Translations under genes and position numbers: made by a program | NCBI GenBank assembly: GCA_026392255.1 | Contig: JAPLCJ010000007.1 | Location: 1-48,189, forward strand | Origin: Solirubrobacterales bacterium | GTDB lineage: Bacteria; Actinomycetota; Thermoleophilia; Solirubrobacterales; Solirubrobacteraceae | Reading direction: 5' to 3' | DNA length: 48,189 bases | The notes under the pieces: generated by a model | Seen by the model: only the letters and a program-made list of their open reading frames with translations | Databases searched by the model: none | What the model was told of the DNA's origin: nothing | In this document: positions 25,894-33,764 of the stretch, piece after piece | How the letters are laid out: each line of letters starts with the position of its first letter | How positions within the stretch are numbered: the stretch's first letter is position 1

Positions 25894-27168
25894 TTAGCCG
25901 GCTTGGCTACTAGCTGCTGGGCGAGGCGTGGGCTTAGGCGCCCGCAGCTGCTTTGAGAAGAGAATCTGTCCCCGACTTATGCGGTATTGCCCATATGCGT
26001 GGACTGTTGTGTCTCCCCTCCTGAGGACCCGATAAGAGCCGAGCACTCTGCTCAGGTGGCGATGCCCCACCGCACAAGCAATCACCGATGAGCGGTTGGG
26101 GAGGCCCTTAACCAAGCGGCTCCGGCTAAGGCATCCGAGTGCTAACTCAGCCGCGGCGTAGCCCGACACAACGGCCGGAGCAACAAGGGAACCCCCTAAG
26201 GTCGATAGACCGTCGATCAAGGCCCTGCCGGACGCTGGATAAAGCGCGGGGTCGCCGAGAGTCCCCACTAAAGTGACTCTCCGGGCTAGGGCGCTGGAAA
26301 GCCCACCCCATCTCGGGTCACTAATTGAGCGGTTGATGAGGGCATCGGGGAGAAGGACCTGCGAGTTTGGATTCGCTCTCGCGGCGTCAGTGATCACTCT
26401 CACCGCGTTCTTGCCAGGCTCGCCGGCATAGAAAATGCACGCTGCCCGCACTGCATGGACCTGAGCTCGATAGGCGTCATCTTGGGGCTGCACCGTCCTT
26501 GTGGCGGTAACGGGGAGACCGCGGGCTTGAGCCTCAAAGGTAACGATCTCGGCGAGTCCGGCCCCATAAATCGAACCATCATTCAGGACTGAGAGAGACT
26601 CACAACGACGGCCCTTCGCCAACTCGACCGTCAGAGCCCCCTGCATTCCATCTCTGCCTACGAGCCTAACTAGGGTGCGACGACCGCTTGGGAAGTACTG
26701 GTACGGCTCTCCAGGTCCGGCTCCCACACCTGAGACAGTAAGTCCCTCCGCTGTCGATGAGGGTGTGAGCTGCAGTACGCCGGCCTGATTTAGGATTGGC
26801 AGAGCCACAGCCGTCGCACCAGATTCCACTTCACCGATATAGGCAAAGGTGGTCGGGTCAAGAGTCGCGCGGCGGGCGTTCTGCGCAGCCATTCCGGCGT
26901 CCCAGCCCGAGCCACCAGCCGTTGAACTGTCTAGGGCCAGATAGCGCACTCGGTACTTTTGCTCTCTCTTGCTCAGGTCATAGACCGCTCCACGAATTGC
27001 CCTTTCAACCAAGCGCGATTGCAGACGCTGCGGTCCTCGGTGAGCCATGCTCGACCAGAGAGTCACAACGGGTCGCGTCTCCTTGGGAGGTTTGGGTGCG
27101 CTTTCACCGCAGCCAAAGGTCAGTGACGCAGCCAGGACGACTAACACCCCACCCGAGCGACACCTCAC
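25894..27168 (-). CDS. Solute-binding lipoprotein, type I periplasmic fold (second of pair)
   Basis: A 424-residue exported protein. With the GTG at 27168 the N-terminus is a signal peptide (CRSGGVLVVLAASLTFGC) ending in a loose lipobox TFGC, so the mature protein is probably a lipoprotein. The rest looks like the Peripla_BP_6 (LivJ-type) fold: SGATAVALPILNQAGVLQLTP, YFPSGRRTLVRLVGRDG, LSVLNDGSIYGAGLAEIV and CIFYAGEPGKNAVRVI have the expected order and spacing. The GTG overlaps the stop of the preceding paralogue as GTGA. No permease or ATPase gene is nearby, so a sensor or orphan binding role is as likely as transport. Ligand unknown. Confidence 0.75.
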   Translation of the reverse strand: MRCRSGGVLVVLAASLTFGCGESAPKPPKETRPVVTLWSSMAHRGPQRLQSRLVERAIRGAVYDLSKREQKYRVRYLALDSSTAGGSGWDAGMAAQNARRATLDPTTFAYIGEVESGATAVALPILNQAGVLQLTPSSTAEGLTVSGVGAGPGEPYQYFPSGRRTLVRLVGRDGMQGALTVELAKGRRCESLSVLNDGSIYGAGLAEIVTFEAQARGLPVTATRTVQPQDDAYRAQVHAVRAACIFYAGEPGKNAVRVITDAARANPNSQVLLPDALINRSISDPRWGGLSSALARRVTLVGTLGDPALYPASGRALIDGLSTLGGSLVAPAVVSGYAAAELALGCLSRSRLVKGLPNRSSVIACAVGHRHLSRVLGSYRVLRRGDTTVHAYGQYRISRGQILFSKQLRAPKPTPRPAASSQAG

Positions 27169-28406
27169 GGCAGAACGCCCACAAACACAGCTCCATTCGG
27201 CGAAGCCTTCCACGCTCCGACAGGGGCCAGTTGCCAGTTGCTAGAGGCATCTAGGCGGATAGTGCCGAGAAGGGAGTTTACGGTCCTGACTCTCCTCAAT
27301 TCTTTTGAGACCCTCAAGCGGAGACCGTCCAAGTTGGTCGCCGGGCCTGAGGCCTGTCTCGCGCTGGCGAGGGCAATGAGAGCAACCTTCATCGCCGCTG
27401 CCCCGCGGAGCGCACCCGCAGTCGGGGTAGATCCCCATTCTTTCCTGAACTGCCTCTCAAAACTTGACCCCTTATTGCCCTGCCTAGCCGAGGGAAGGGC
27501 ACCGGAATAGCCAACCGTCCCCCCAGCAACCTTTGCTAGCGATGTCAGAAACTCCGGTGGGACCGATGGGCCGCTGACCATCAGCTGCTTTGCGTTGCTG
27601 TCCTTTATCGCAGCCCACAGCTCAGCCTGAGCAACTCCTGGAAATCCGCCCCAGATGATGGCCTGCGCCCTCAACGTCTGAGCCTCTGCGCCGATGCCCT
27701 CCCAATCAGCGTTGCCCGCTGGCACAGACTCATGCCCAACCAGCGTAATTCCACTGGATGCGGCTAACTGCTCGACGGCCGAGGAATACGAATCTCCAGC
27801 CGTATCGCCTCCATCAACCGTCAAAACCCGAGTGATTCCCAGGCGCCGAAGATCCGCGAGCATCTTTCTGGCAATCATTGAGTCCGTCGACGCGGTCCTC
27901 GCAAACGTAGCCCCGAAGGTTGCGATTGCAGGGTAGTACTTGATTGGAGCACCAGGAAAAGCCGGGTCGGCCTGAGTGAAGGGAAGAGCGGAGGCCGACG
28001 GGGAAACTGCGACAACTCCAGCCTCATTCAGCCGCGGGAGCTCAACCGCGAGTGTGTCGGAGTCGATTCCCCCGACCCATGCCACTGGACGGCTGGCCTC
28101 CAAGGCATCTGAAACAAGCGAGGCAACATGTTCTGGGTTGAAACCATCTGCCGCGGGGTCCGACTCATCTACGACCTCTAAGCGGATGCTCGCGGGCCCC
28201 GACTCAGGGAGCCCCTCAGCCTTCAACTGCATCCGCGCCGCGCGGACAGTGTCTCTCCCCAATGCCCCATAGGGCCCGTGCAGTGGAGCCGCAAGAACGA
28301 CCGTTGTCCGCGGATCTGAAACCTTGGGCTGCGTGGCTGCGCCACAGCCACTTAGCGCAACTAGAAGAAGTGCGAAAATGGGTAGAGAAGCCGTTGAGCG
28401 CATCAC
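27165..28406 (-). CDS. Solute-binding lipoprotein, Peripla_BP_6-like (first of pair)
   Basis: A 413-residue exported lipoprotein: signal peptide with a clear lipobox ALSGC at about residues 17-21, then a periplasmic-binding-protein type I fold, with TVVLAAPLHGPYGALGRDTVRAA near the N-terminus, VAWVGGIDSDTLAVELPRLN, VVAVSPSASALP, RVLTVDGGDTAGDSYSSAV and AIIWGGFPGVAQ. Family members bind branched-chain amino acids, amides or urea, or act as sensor domains. GTG at 28406 directly followed by an ATG at 28403; TAGACT is nine bases upstream of the GTG. Distantly similar to the next gene, suggesting an old duplication. Divergent from the small lipoprotein gene. Confidence 0.82.
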   Translation of the reverse strand: MMRSTASLPIFALLLVALSGCGAATQPKVSDPRTTVVLAAPLHGPYGALGRDTVRAARMQLKAEGLPESGPASIRLEVVDESDPAADGFNPEHVASLVSDALEASRPVAWVGGIDSDTLAVELPRLNEAGVVAVSPSASALPFTQADPAFPGAPIKYYPAIATFGATFARTASTDSMIARKMLADLRRLGITRVLTVDGGDTAGDSYSSAVEQLAASSGITLVGHESVPAGNADWEGIGAEAQTLRAQAIIWGGFPGVAQAELWAAIKDSNAKQLMVSGPSVPPEFLTSLAKVAGGTVGYSGALPSARQGNKGSSFERQFRKEWGSTPTAGALRGAAAMKVALIALASARQASGPATNLDGLRLRVSKELRRVRTVNSLLGTIRLDASSNWQLAPVGAWKASPNGAVFVGVLP

Positions 28407-28415
28407 AGAGGCATA

Positions 28416-28421
28416 AGTCTA
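28416..28421 (-). promoter_or_regulatory. -10-like TAGACT of lipoprotein pair
   Basis: TAGACT nine bases before the GTG at 28406. Its partner for the divergent gene (TACGCT, 28447-28452) is 25 bp away, and a GCCCGGGC palindrome (28423-28430) lies between, a possible site for shared control. Confidence 0.35.
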
Positions 28422-28446
28422 AGCCCGGGCAGAGGCCCGCGTAGGA

Positions 28447-28452
28447 TACGCT
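28447..28452 (+). promoter_or_regulatory. -10-like TACGCT of small lipoprotein
   Basis: TACGCT seven bases before the ATG at 28460, no Shine-Dalgarno; same architecture as uvrA and others. Confidence 0.4.
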
Positions 28453-28459
28453 CGCCCAG

Positions 28460-28825
28460 ATGCGCAAACCGCTCTTACTGACAGTTGTCCTCTCAACCGC
28501 CATCATCGGTTGCGGACCAGGTCCAGGCACGACTCCAGGCGGCTCACTGACACCGGCTCAACACACGGCGCGGCTAGCCTTGATCACAGACAACGCCAAA
28601 CTTAACGATCTCGAACTAGCTCACCTCTGCCCAGCCGCATATCCAGCAGATGTGCTCAACGACCTCAAGAAGTACGGCTACGACCGGCAGAAGATTACGG
28701 TCAAAAGGTTTACGTCAGTTCAACTGACTCAGGCTCTCGCCGCGCGCTGCGGAAAGCCAGTACCGCTCGATCAGCCGGCAGCTAAGAAGCCAGCGGTCAA
28801 GCAACCAGCCTCTAAAACGAAGTAG
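28460..28825 (+). CDS. Small hypothetical lipoprotein
   Basis: A 121-residue protein of unknown function. It begins with a signal peptide (KPLLLTVVLSTAIIGC) and lipobox AIIGC, then a Gly/Pro/Thr linker (GPGPGTTPGGS), a compact central region of ~70 residues with two cysteines (HLCPAAYPADVLNDL and AARCGKP) that could form a disulfide outside the cell, and a Lys/Ala/Pro C-terminal tail (AAKKPAVKQPASKTK) that could bind anionic wall polymers. Divergent from the solute-binding lipoproteins; its 3' end is 4 bp from the convergent small membrane gene. No known family recognised. Confidence 0.7.
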   Translation: MRKPLLLTVVLSTAIIGCGPGPGTTPGGSLTPAQHTARLALITDNAKLNDLELAHLCPAAYPADVLNDLKKYGYDRQKITVKRFTSVQLTQALAARCGKPVPLDQPAAKKPAVKQPASKTK

Positions 28826-28829
28826 TCGG

Positions 28830-29003
28830 TCAGTCGCCCGGAGGCGTCTGATTGCCCGGCAAGTTGGGCAAGATTGCTCTGAGCGTTGCCGAAATAAGGA
28901 CGATCAGCAGGACGAGCATGAAGGCGTCGAAGCCCTTTACATTGATTGCCCAGAGCACTACCCAAAGGCTAAGTGCTCCGAATGTGGCTGCTGCCATTCC
29001 CAT
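28830..29003 (-). CDS. Short two-helix membrane protein at end of trp operon
   Basis: A 57-residue open frame that begins 10 bp after the trpA stop, with AGGA eight bases before its ATG. It encodes two hydrophobic helices: ALSLWVVLWAI (about 10-20) and FMLVLLIVLISATLRAIL (28-45), joined by a short NVKGFDA loop, and a polar tail with LPNLPGNQTPPGD. The regular hydrophobic pattern, codon use like its neighbours, correct strand and close spacing argue that it is real. No function is known to me. A frame at 28771-28965 on the same strand overlaps it but has no such pattern. Confidence 0.65.
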   Translation of the reverse strand: MGMAAATFGALSLWVVLWAINVKGFDAFMLVLLIVLISATLRAILPNLPGNQTPPGD

Positions 29004-29013
29004 TGCTGGAATC

Positions 29014-29799
29014 CTAGCGGAGTGAGTCCGCGAAGTCCTTCACGACAAGTCCCACCGCTGCGGCAGGATCAGCCGCAGTTGCTGCCTCTCGGATCAGCCG
29101 GCTTCCGATAATCACTCCCTCAGCGCCCGCGTCGGCCGTACTGGATGCCTGCTCCGGGGTCGAGATGCCAAAGCCAACTGCCACCGGGACTGGGGTGTTC
29201 GCGCGTGCTCGTTCAACCACCGCATCTATTCCCACCGCTGAACCACTGCGCTCACCAGTCGTACCGGCCACTGAAACTGTGTAGAGGAAGCCACGTGCGC
29301 GTGAGCCAATGTCTGCGAGCCTAGAGTCCGGGGTAGTGGGCGCCACCAGAGGGACCAGAGCCAGGCCATGAGCATCAAGGGCCGCAAGGGCCTCTGGGGC
29401 CTCTTCAAGCGGCAGGTCAGGGCAGATCAAGCCGCTGACTCCTGCTTCCACCAATTCGGCTGCAAAGGGCTCCCAGCCCATCGACAGGACGAGGTTGGCG
29501 TAACACATCACAACTGTGGGAACCGCCTCGGATACGGCCTTGGCAACCCTCAACGAAGCAGTGACTGTGGCTCCATTGCGAAGTGCCTGCGTAGCGGCCT
29601 CGTGAATGACTGGACCGTCGGCAAGGGGGTCGCTGTACGGGATACCAACCTCGACAAGGTCAGCTCCGTTTGCTGCGCATGCCAAGCCAATCGCGATAGA
29701 CGTCTGTTCATCTGGAAAGCAGGCCATCATGTACGGCATTAGCGCTGCGCGCCCCGCACGGCCCTCGAAGGCACCAGCTATCCGCTCACAGCCAGTCAT
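29014..29799 (-). CDS. trpA: Tryptophan synthase alpha chain
   Basis: Cleaves indole-3-glycerol phosphate to indole, passed to the beta chain. A 261-residue TIM barrel with the family signature [18 protein letters not shown] (catalytic Glu and Asp), [43 protein letters not shown] and [16 protein letters not shown] at 29799 overlaps the trpB stop as ATGA. A short membrane gene follows after 10 bp. Confidence 0.97.
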   Translation of the reverse strand: MTGCERIAGAFEGRAGRAALMPYMMACFPDEQTSIAIGLACAANGADLVEVGIPYSDPLADGPVIHEAATQALRNGATVTASLRVAKAVSEAVPTVVMCYANLVLSMGWEPFAAELVEAGVSGLICPDLPLEEAPEALAALDAHGLALVPLVAPTTPDSRLADIGSRARGFLYTVSVAGTTGERSGSAVGIDAVVERARANTPVPVAVGFGISTPEQASSTADAGAEGVIIGSRLIREAATAADPAAAVGLVVKDFADSLR

Positions 29800-30956
29800 G
29801 ATGTCCGCGCGATGACCTCTGCGAGGTCCTTGTCTCCGCGTCCGGACAGGATCAACAGGTCTCTTTCACCAGGGTTGGCCATGACCCATGAGAAAGCGTG
29901 CGCGGTCTCTAGGGCTGGAATGATTCCTTCAAGCTCGGAGACTCTTCTGAAAGCGGCTAGCGCGTCAGTGTCGTTAACAGCGACGTAGGTCGCTCTGCCT
30001 GTCTCTCTTAGCCAAGCGTGCTGCGGACCCGAGCCCGGGTAGTCAAGGCCAGCGCTGACGCTGTGAGCCTCTGCGATCTGCCCCTCATCGTCTTGCATGA
30101 TTGCTGAGAGAGAACCGTGGAGAATCCCTGGCCTTCCGCCCGCGGTGAGTGGAGCACCGTGCCTGCCCGAGTCAAGCCCTTCACCCGCTGCTTCAACGCC
30201 AATCAACTCGACCTCGGCATCATCAAGGAAGGCGGCAAACCCTCCAATCGCATTGCTGCCTCCCCCGACACAGGCGATGACGCGCTTTGGGAGATCTCCG
30301 GTTCGGTCGAGCATCTGTGCTCGCGCCTCATCAGAGATCACCCTCTGAAGATCCCGGACAATTGCTGGAAATGGCGCCGGACCAACGGCAGAGCCGATTA
30401 TGTAGTGGCTTGTCTCAACAGTTGCGACCCAGTCGCGGATTGCCTCGCTAACGGCCTCTTTAAGGGTCTTTGCACCCGACTCCACAGGTGCCACAGTTGC
30501 GCCCAAAAGCCGCATCCGTTCAACGTTGGGAAGCTGGCGACGAATGTCCTCAGCCCCCATGTAGACGACGCACTCAAGTCCCAGCCTTGCACAAGCGACA
30601 GCAGTGGCAACTCCATGCTGGCCTGCTCCAGTTTCCGCGATGATCCGCCGCTTGCCCATCCTGATGGCAAGCAGGGCCTGACCGAGAGCGTTATTGATCT
30701 TGTGGGCCCCTGTGTGTAGGAGGTCTTCACGCTTGAGCCAGAGATCACCACCGGTGAGTTCATTGATCCGCTCAGCACGATAAAGCGGGGTCGGACGACC
30801 GGCGAAGTCCCTCAGCAAGATCCCAAGTTCAGCCCCGTAGGCCGGATCATTCCGCGCAGCGATCCACGCATCCTCAAGCTCAACGAGGGCTGGCATCAGA
30901 GTCTCCGGAACATACCTACCTCCGTATGGCCCAAACCTGTGTTCAACTTCGGTCAC
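29796..30956 (-). CDS. trpB: Tryptophan synthase beta chain
   Basis: PLP enzyme joining indole and serine to make tryptophan. 386 residues; [17 protein letters not shown] near the start, PLP-binding Lys86 in [26 protein letters not shown], the phosphate-binding glycine loop [13 protein letters not shown] and [19 protein letters not shown]. This is the standard TrpB1 form that pairs with TrpA. GTG at 30956 overlaps the trpF stop as GTGA. Confidence 0.97.
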   Translation of the reverse strand: MTEVEHRFGPYGGRYVPETLMPALVELEDAWIAARNDPAYGAELGILLRDFAGRPTPLYRAERINELTGGDLWLKREDLLHTGAHKINNALGQALLAIRMGKRRIIAETGAGQHGVATAVACARLGLECVVYMGAEDIRRQLPNVERMRLLGATVAPVESGAKTLKEAVSEAIRDWVATVETSHYIIGSAVGPAPFPAIVRDLQRVISDEARAQMLDRTGDLPKRVIACVGGGSNAIGGFAAFLDDAEVELIGVEAAGEGLDSGRHGAPLTAGGRPGILHGSLSAIMQDDEGQIAEAHSVSAGLDYPGSGPQHAWLRETGRATYVAVNDTDALAAFRRVSELEGIIPALETAHAFSWVMANPGERDLLILSGRGDKDLAEVIARTS

Positions 30957-31684
30957 GACGCCTCCTCTGACCCCGCAGGAACCTCTTCAACCTCCAACGG
31001 TGGGCCATCCAGCCCACCATCGAAGACTTCTTCCTCTGGAATAAACGGGTCAGTCGACCTGACCGCGTCAGCAAAGTCTCGCATCCGGACGGGATCCTTT
31101 ACCCCTGGCCCTGCCTCGGTCCCGCTAGCTACGTCTACCGCAAATGGATGAGCAGCCTCGATGGCTTCAATAACGTTGTCAGCCCGAAGACCTCCGGCGA
31201 GAATGAAGGGCGCAGGACCTTGGTGGGTCCCCGCGAACTCCCAAGGGAAGCTCTCACCCGTGCCACCAGGCATTTCAGGAACGTGCGTGTCCAGCAGATG
31301 GTAGGCCGTTGGATAAATACGCAGATCAAGAACATCAGCAGGACTCTTAACACGGGCTGCCTTGATCACACCACAGCCGGTTCTCCGCGATATCTCAGAG
31401 CAGTAATCAGGGCCTTCATCGCCGTGCAGCTGAATCAGCGTCAGCCCGACCAGGTCGGCTATGCGCGCAACGCTGTCCAAAGTCGCGTTGTAGAACACTC
31501 CTACCGACTCAGCTTTGCGCTTGACGAGCGTTGCTATCTCGAAGGCATCGTCGATCTCACAGTGACGCGGAGATTCCCGATGGAACACCATCCCGACAGC
31601 CCAAGCTTCCAGCTCAAGCGCCAGCTCGGCGTCTTCCACACGGGTCATTCCACAGAACTTGATTCTCGTTGGTTGAGTGCTCAC
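30953..31684 (-). CDS. trpF: Phosphoribosylanthranilate isomerase with acidic tail
   Basis: Isomerises phosphoribosylanthranilate, the third step from chorismate to tryptophan. From the GTG at 31684 the 243-residue protein has [13 protein letters not shown] with the catalytic Cys, [38 protein letters not shown] with the active-site region, and [15 protein letters not shown]. Residues ~209-243 form an acidic extension ([16 protein letters not shown]...) absent from usual ~205-residue TrpF. The start is chosen because TACCAT lies 7 bases upstream and the frame beyond it is not conserved. Many actinobacteria lack trpF and use PriA; this one has it. Confidence 0.95.
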   Translation of the reverse strand: MSTQPTRIKFCGMTRVEDAELALELEAWAVGMVFHRESPRHCEIDDAFEIATLVKRKAESVGVFYNATLDSVARIADLVGLTLIQLHGDEGPDYCSEISRRTGCGVIKAARVKSPADVLDLRIYPTAYHLLDTHVPEMPGGTGESFPWEFAGTHQGPAPFILAGGLRADNVIEAIEAAHPFAVDVASGTEAGPGVKDPVRMRDFADAVRSTDPFIPEEEVFDGGLDGPPLEVEEVPAGSEEAS

Positions 31685-31691
31685 AGACTGG

Positions 31692-31697
31692 ATGGTA
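31692..31697 (-). promoter_or_regulatory. -10-like TACCAT of trpF
   Basis: TACCAT seven bases before the trpF GTG, in the 91-bp gap after the HtrA gene. It suggests that trpFBA can be transcribed separately from the upstream trpEGDC-htrA part. Confidence 0.45.
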
Positions 31698-31775
31698 GTC
31701 GTCCAAGCAGGATGGCCTCGCCCGCGTGATGCGGACGGGGCCGTGTCTGGCTTACTCGACGAGGGAGGAGTCCCG

Positions 31776-32945
31776 TCAGAGTTTCGCCGGCCGCACCCCA
31801 AGCGTCACATTCAGGGTGATGGTCTCCTTACCTCGCCGGATCTTCATCGGAACCTTGGTTCCGGGTTTGACACCGGCGATAACCGTGGAAAGATCGTCCG
31901 AAGTTCTAATCTCATGTCCTCCTGCGGCAATGATGATGTCCCCGCCAACAAAGATCTGCTGCCCTCCGGTGGAACGCTGTTTGCTCCCCCCGCGGATGCC
32001 CGCAGCCGAGGCAGGGCTTTTCGGCACTACGCGCTGAACAAGCGCGCCGTAGGTAGAGGACAGGCGCAGACTAGCCAAGGATGCATCAACCGTTGTCGCC
32101 TCGACACCCAACCAGCCCCGCTCGACTCGTCGGCCCTGAGACAGAGCGGGAAGAATCGTTTTGGCTGTGTTGATGGGCACCGCAAAGCCAATACCAACAT
32201 TGCCCGACGCGCCAGAGCCCCCTGTCTCAATCTGGCTATTGACACCAATGACTTCCCCCGCCGTGTTGAGCAGTGGACCGCCACTGTTACCCGGATTGAT
32301 AGCCGCGTCGGTCTGAATCACATCACTGATTTGAAAACCATTCGGTGCTGCTATTCGACGCTGCAACGCGCTCACAACTCCGGTTGTGAGCGTGCGGTCA
32401 AGGTTGAAAGGGTTGCCGATCGCCAGCACCGGATCACCCACTTGGACGGCGCTTGAACTGCCGAGGGTGAGTGGGTGCAAGTCCAGACCCTTGGTGTCGA
32501 CCTTGAGTAGCGCAAGGTCAGTTGAAGGATCTTTGCCAACAAGGGTTGCTGGGGCAGTTTTCTTGTCGTCGAATCCAACTCGAATCGCGGTAGCGCCATT
32601 GACCACGTGATAGTTGGTGAGGATCAGGCCCTTCTTATCAATCACGAATCCGGATCCAGTCGCCTGGCCGGACTGCCGTCCACCGAAGCCGAACTGATCC
32701 GAAGTCTGTTGAACGATGGTCGAACTGATGAAAACGACTCCCGGTGCATCGCGTTTATAGATCTCCCTTGCACTCAGGGGCGCCCCGCCATCAGCAGCTG
32801 GAACAGCTCCAGTCGAACTATTGCCTCCGGAGTCGTAGACGGTGGTGGTGGTCGAACCTACCCCCAAGACGCCAATAACTAGTGCAACTACGCCTCCCCC
32901 TGCAACCCCGGCCAATCCCGTCGAAACTACATTCTGTTTGTTCAT
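31776..32945 (-). CDS. Membrane-anchored HtrA/DegP-like serine protease
   Basis: A 389-residue protease with one N-terminal membrane helix (residues 12-30), a Gly/Ser/Thr linker, a trypsin-like domain and one C-terminal PDZ domain (~290-385). The catalytic triad is visible: His113 in TNYHVV, Asp143 in STDLALLK and Ser221 in NPGNSGGPL. GTGVVSALQ-type TTGVVSALQRR and the PDZ GWLGV motif are present. It would face the outside and degrade or refold damaged exported proteins. It lies between trpC (33 bp upstream) and trpF (91 bp downstream) on the same strand. ATG at 32945, with CATGAT six bases upstream and no Shine-Dalgarno. Confidence 0.92.
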   Translation of the reverse strand: MNKQNVVSTGLAGVAGGGVVALVIGVLGVGSTTTTVYDSGGNSSTGAVPAADGGAPLSAREIYKRDAPGVVFISSTIVQQTSDQFGFGGRQSGQATGSGFVIDKKGLILTNYHVVNGATAIRVGFDDKKTAPATLVGKDPSTDLALLKVDTKGLDLHPLTLGSSSAVQVGDPVLAIGNPFNLDRTLTTGVVSALQRRIAAPNGFQISDVIQTDAAINPGNSGGPLLNTAGEVIGVNSQIETGGSGASGNVGIGFAVPINTAKTILPALSQGRRVERGWLGVEATTVDASLASLRLSSTYGALVQRVVPKSPASAAGIRGGSKQRSTGGQQIFVGGDIIIAAGGHEIRTSDDLSTVIAGVKPGTKVPMKIRRGKETITLNVTLGVRPAKL

Positions 32946-32963
32946 GACCCGATCATGAGGGTC
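32942..32963 (-). promoter_or_regulatory. Paired TCATGA palindromes at protease start
   Basis: Two copies of the palindrome TCATGA start 11 bp apart (32942-32947 and 32953-32958), one helical turn; the first contains the start codon. The same stretch can fold as GACCC (32946-32950) with GGGTC (32959-32963) and an 8-base loop. It overlaps the -10-like CATGAT. A regulatory role is inference. Confidence 0.3.
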
Positions 32964-32978
32964 GAACCTGAAGATTTC

Positions 32979-33758
32979 CTAAGTACGATCGAGCAAAGCC
33001 TTGACGGCATCCGCGATGTCAGCCGAGCGCATCAGTGCCTCTCCAACAAGGACGGCGTCAACTCCCACTCGCTCGAGCTCGTGAAGCTCTGCAGCCGTGG
33101 ATATCCCTGACTCGGAAACAACAGTCTTGCCGGCTGGCACATCAGCGAGAAGCTCGAATGTTCGTCCAAGGTCCACGCTGAAGTCCTTCAGGTTCCGGTT
33201 GTTTATCCCGATCAGCGTGGCTGACGAAGCCAGTGCTGTTTCTAGTTCAGCTTCGTCGTGAACTTCGGTCAGAACATCGAGCCTGAGCGAGTGTGCTTCA
33301 GCCGCAAGTTCCGCGAGCTCTGACTCCTCGAGGGCCGCGACGATCAGCAAGATGGCATCGGCGCCGGCCTCCGCTGCCTCAACAAGCTGGTAAGTCCCGA
33401 CAATGAAGTCCTTGCGGAGAATCGGAAGGTCGGTGAGCGAACGAGCCAGCCGGAGATCGTCCAATGACCCCCCGAAGCCTTCCTCCTCAGTCAGGATGCT
33501 CAGAGCACTCGCTCCACCCGCTTCGTAAGCGCTGATCACATCGCTCAAGTCAAGATCGGCCCTGATCACGCCTGCTGACGGGCTACTCCGCTTGTGCTCA
33601 GCGATCAGCGACATCCCCGGATGACCCAACGTCTCCGCGAAATGACGTTCCGGACGGCTGGTGTCAATCTGCGAGCGTAGGGCCCCTTCCGACATCGCAG
33701 ACTCTCTGCGCGCCACGGCCACGCGGGTTGATTCGAGAATGGAGTCGAGGCGAGTCAT
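32979..33758 (-). CDS. trpC: Indole-3-glycerol phosphate synthase
   Basis: Closes the indole ring from CdRP, fourth step of tryptophan synthesis. 259-residue TIM barrel with the substrate-binding IAEHKRSSPSAG (Lys56), the catalytic Lys in LRKDFIVGTYQL, LLIVAALEE, the Glu of LTEVHDEAE, IGINNRNLKDFSVD and VSESGIST. ATG at 33758 lies 6 bp after the trpD stop. The final Rossmann-like phosphate site VLVGEALMRS is intact. Confidence 0.96.
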   Translation of the reverse strand: MTRLDSILESTRVAVARRESAMSEGALRSQIDTSRPERHFAETLGHPGMSLIAEHKRSSPSAGVIRADLDLSDVISAYEAGGASALSILTEEEGFGGSLDDLRLARSLTDLPILRKDFIVGTYQLVEAAEAGADAILLIVAALEESELAELAAEAHSLRLDVLTEVHDEAELETALASSATLIGINNRNLKDFSVDLGRTFELLADVPAGKTVVSESGISTAAELHELERVGVDAVLVGEALMRSADIADAVKALLDRT

Positions 33759-33764
33759 GCGCGG

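Noticed and set aside
28771-28965. 64-codon minus-strand frame after trpA
   Set aside because: It overlaps both the small lipoprotein and the two-helix membrane gene in another frame and has no hydrophobic or domain pattern; the frame at 28830-29003 is better supported.
31677-32456. 259-codon plus-strand frame
   Set aside because: Lies antisense to the trpF/HtrA genes, whose catalytic residues are clearly read on the minus strand; composition is Arg/Ser-rich as expected of a shadow frame.
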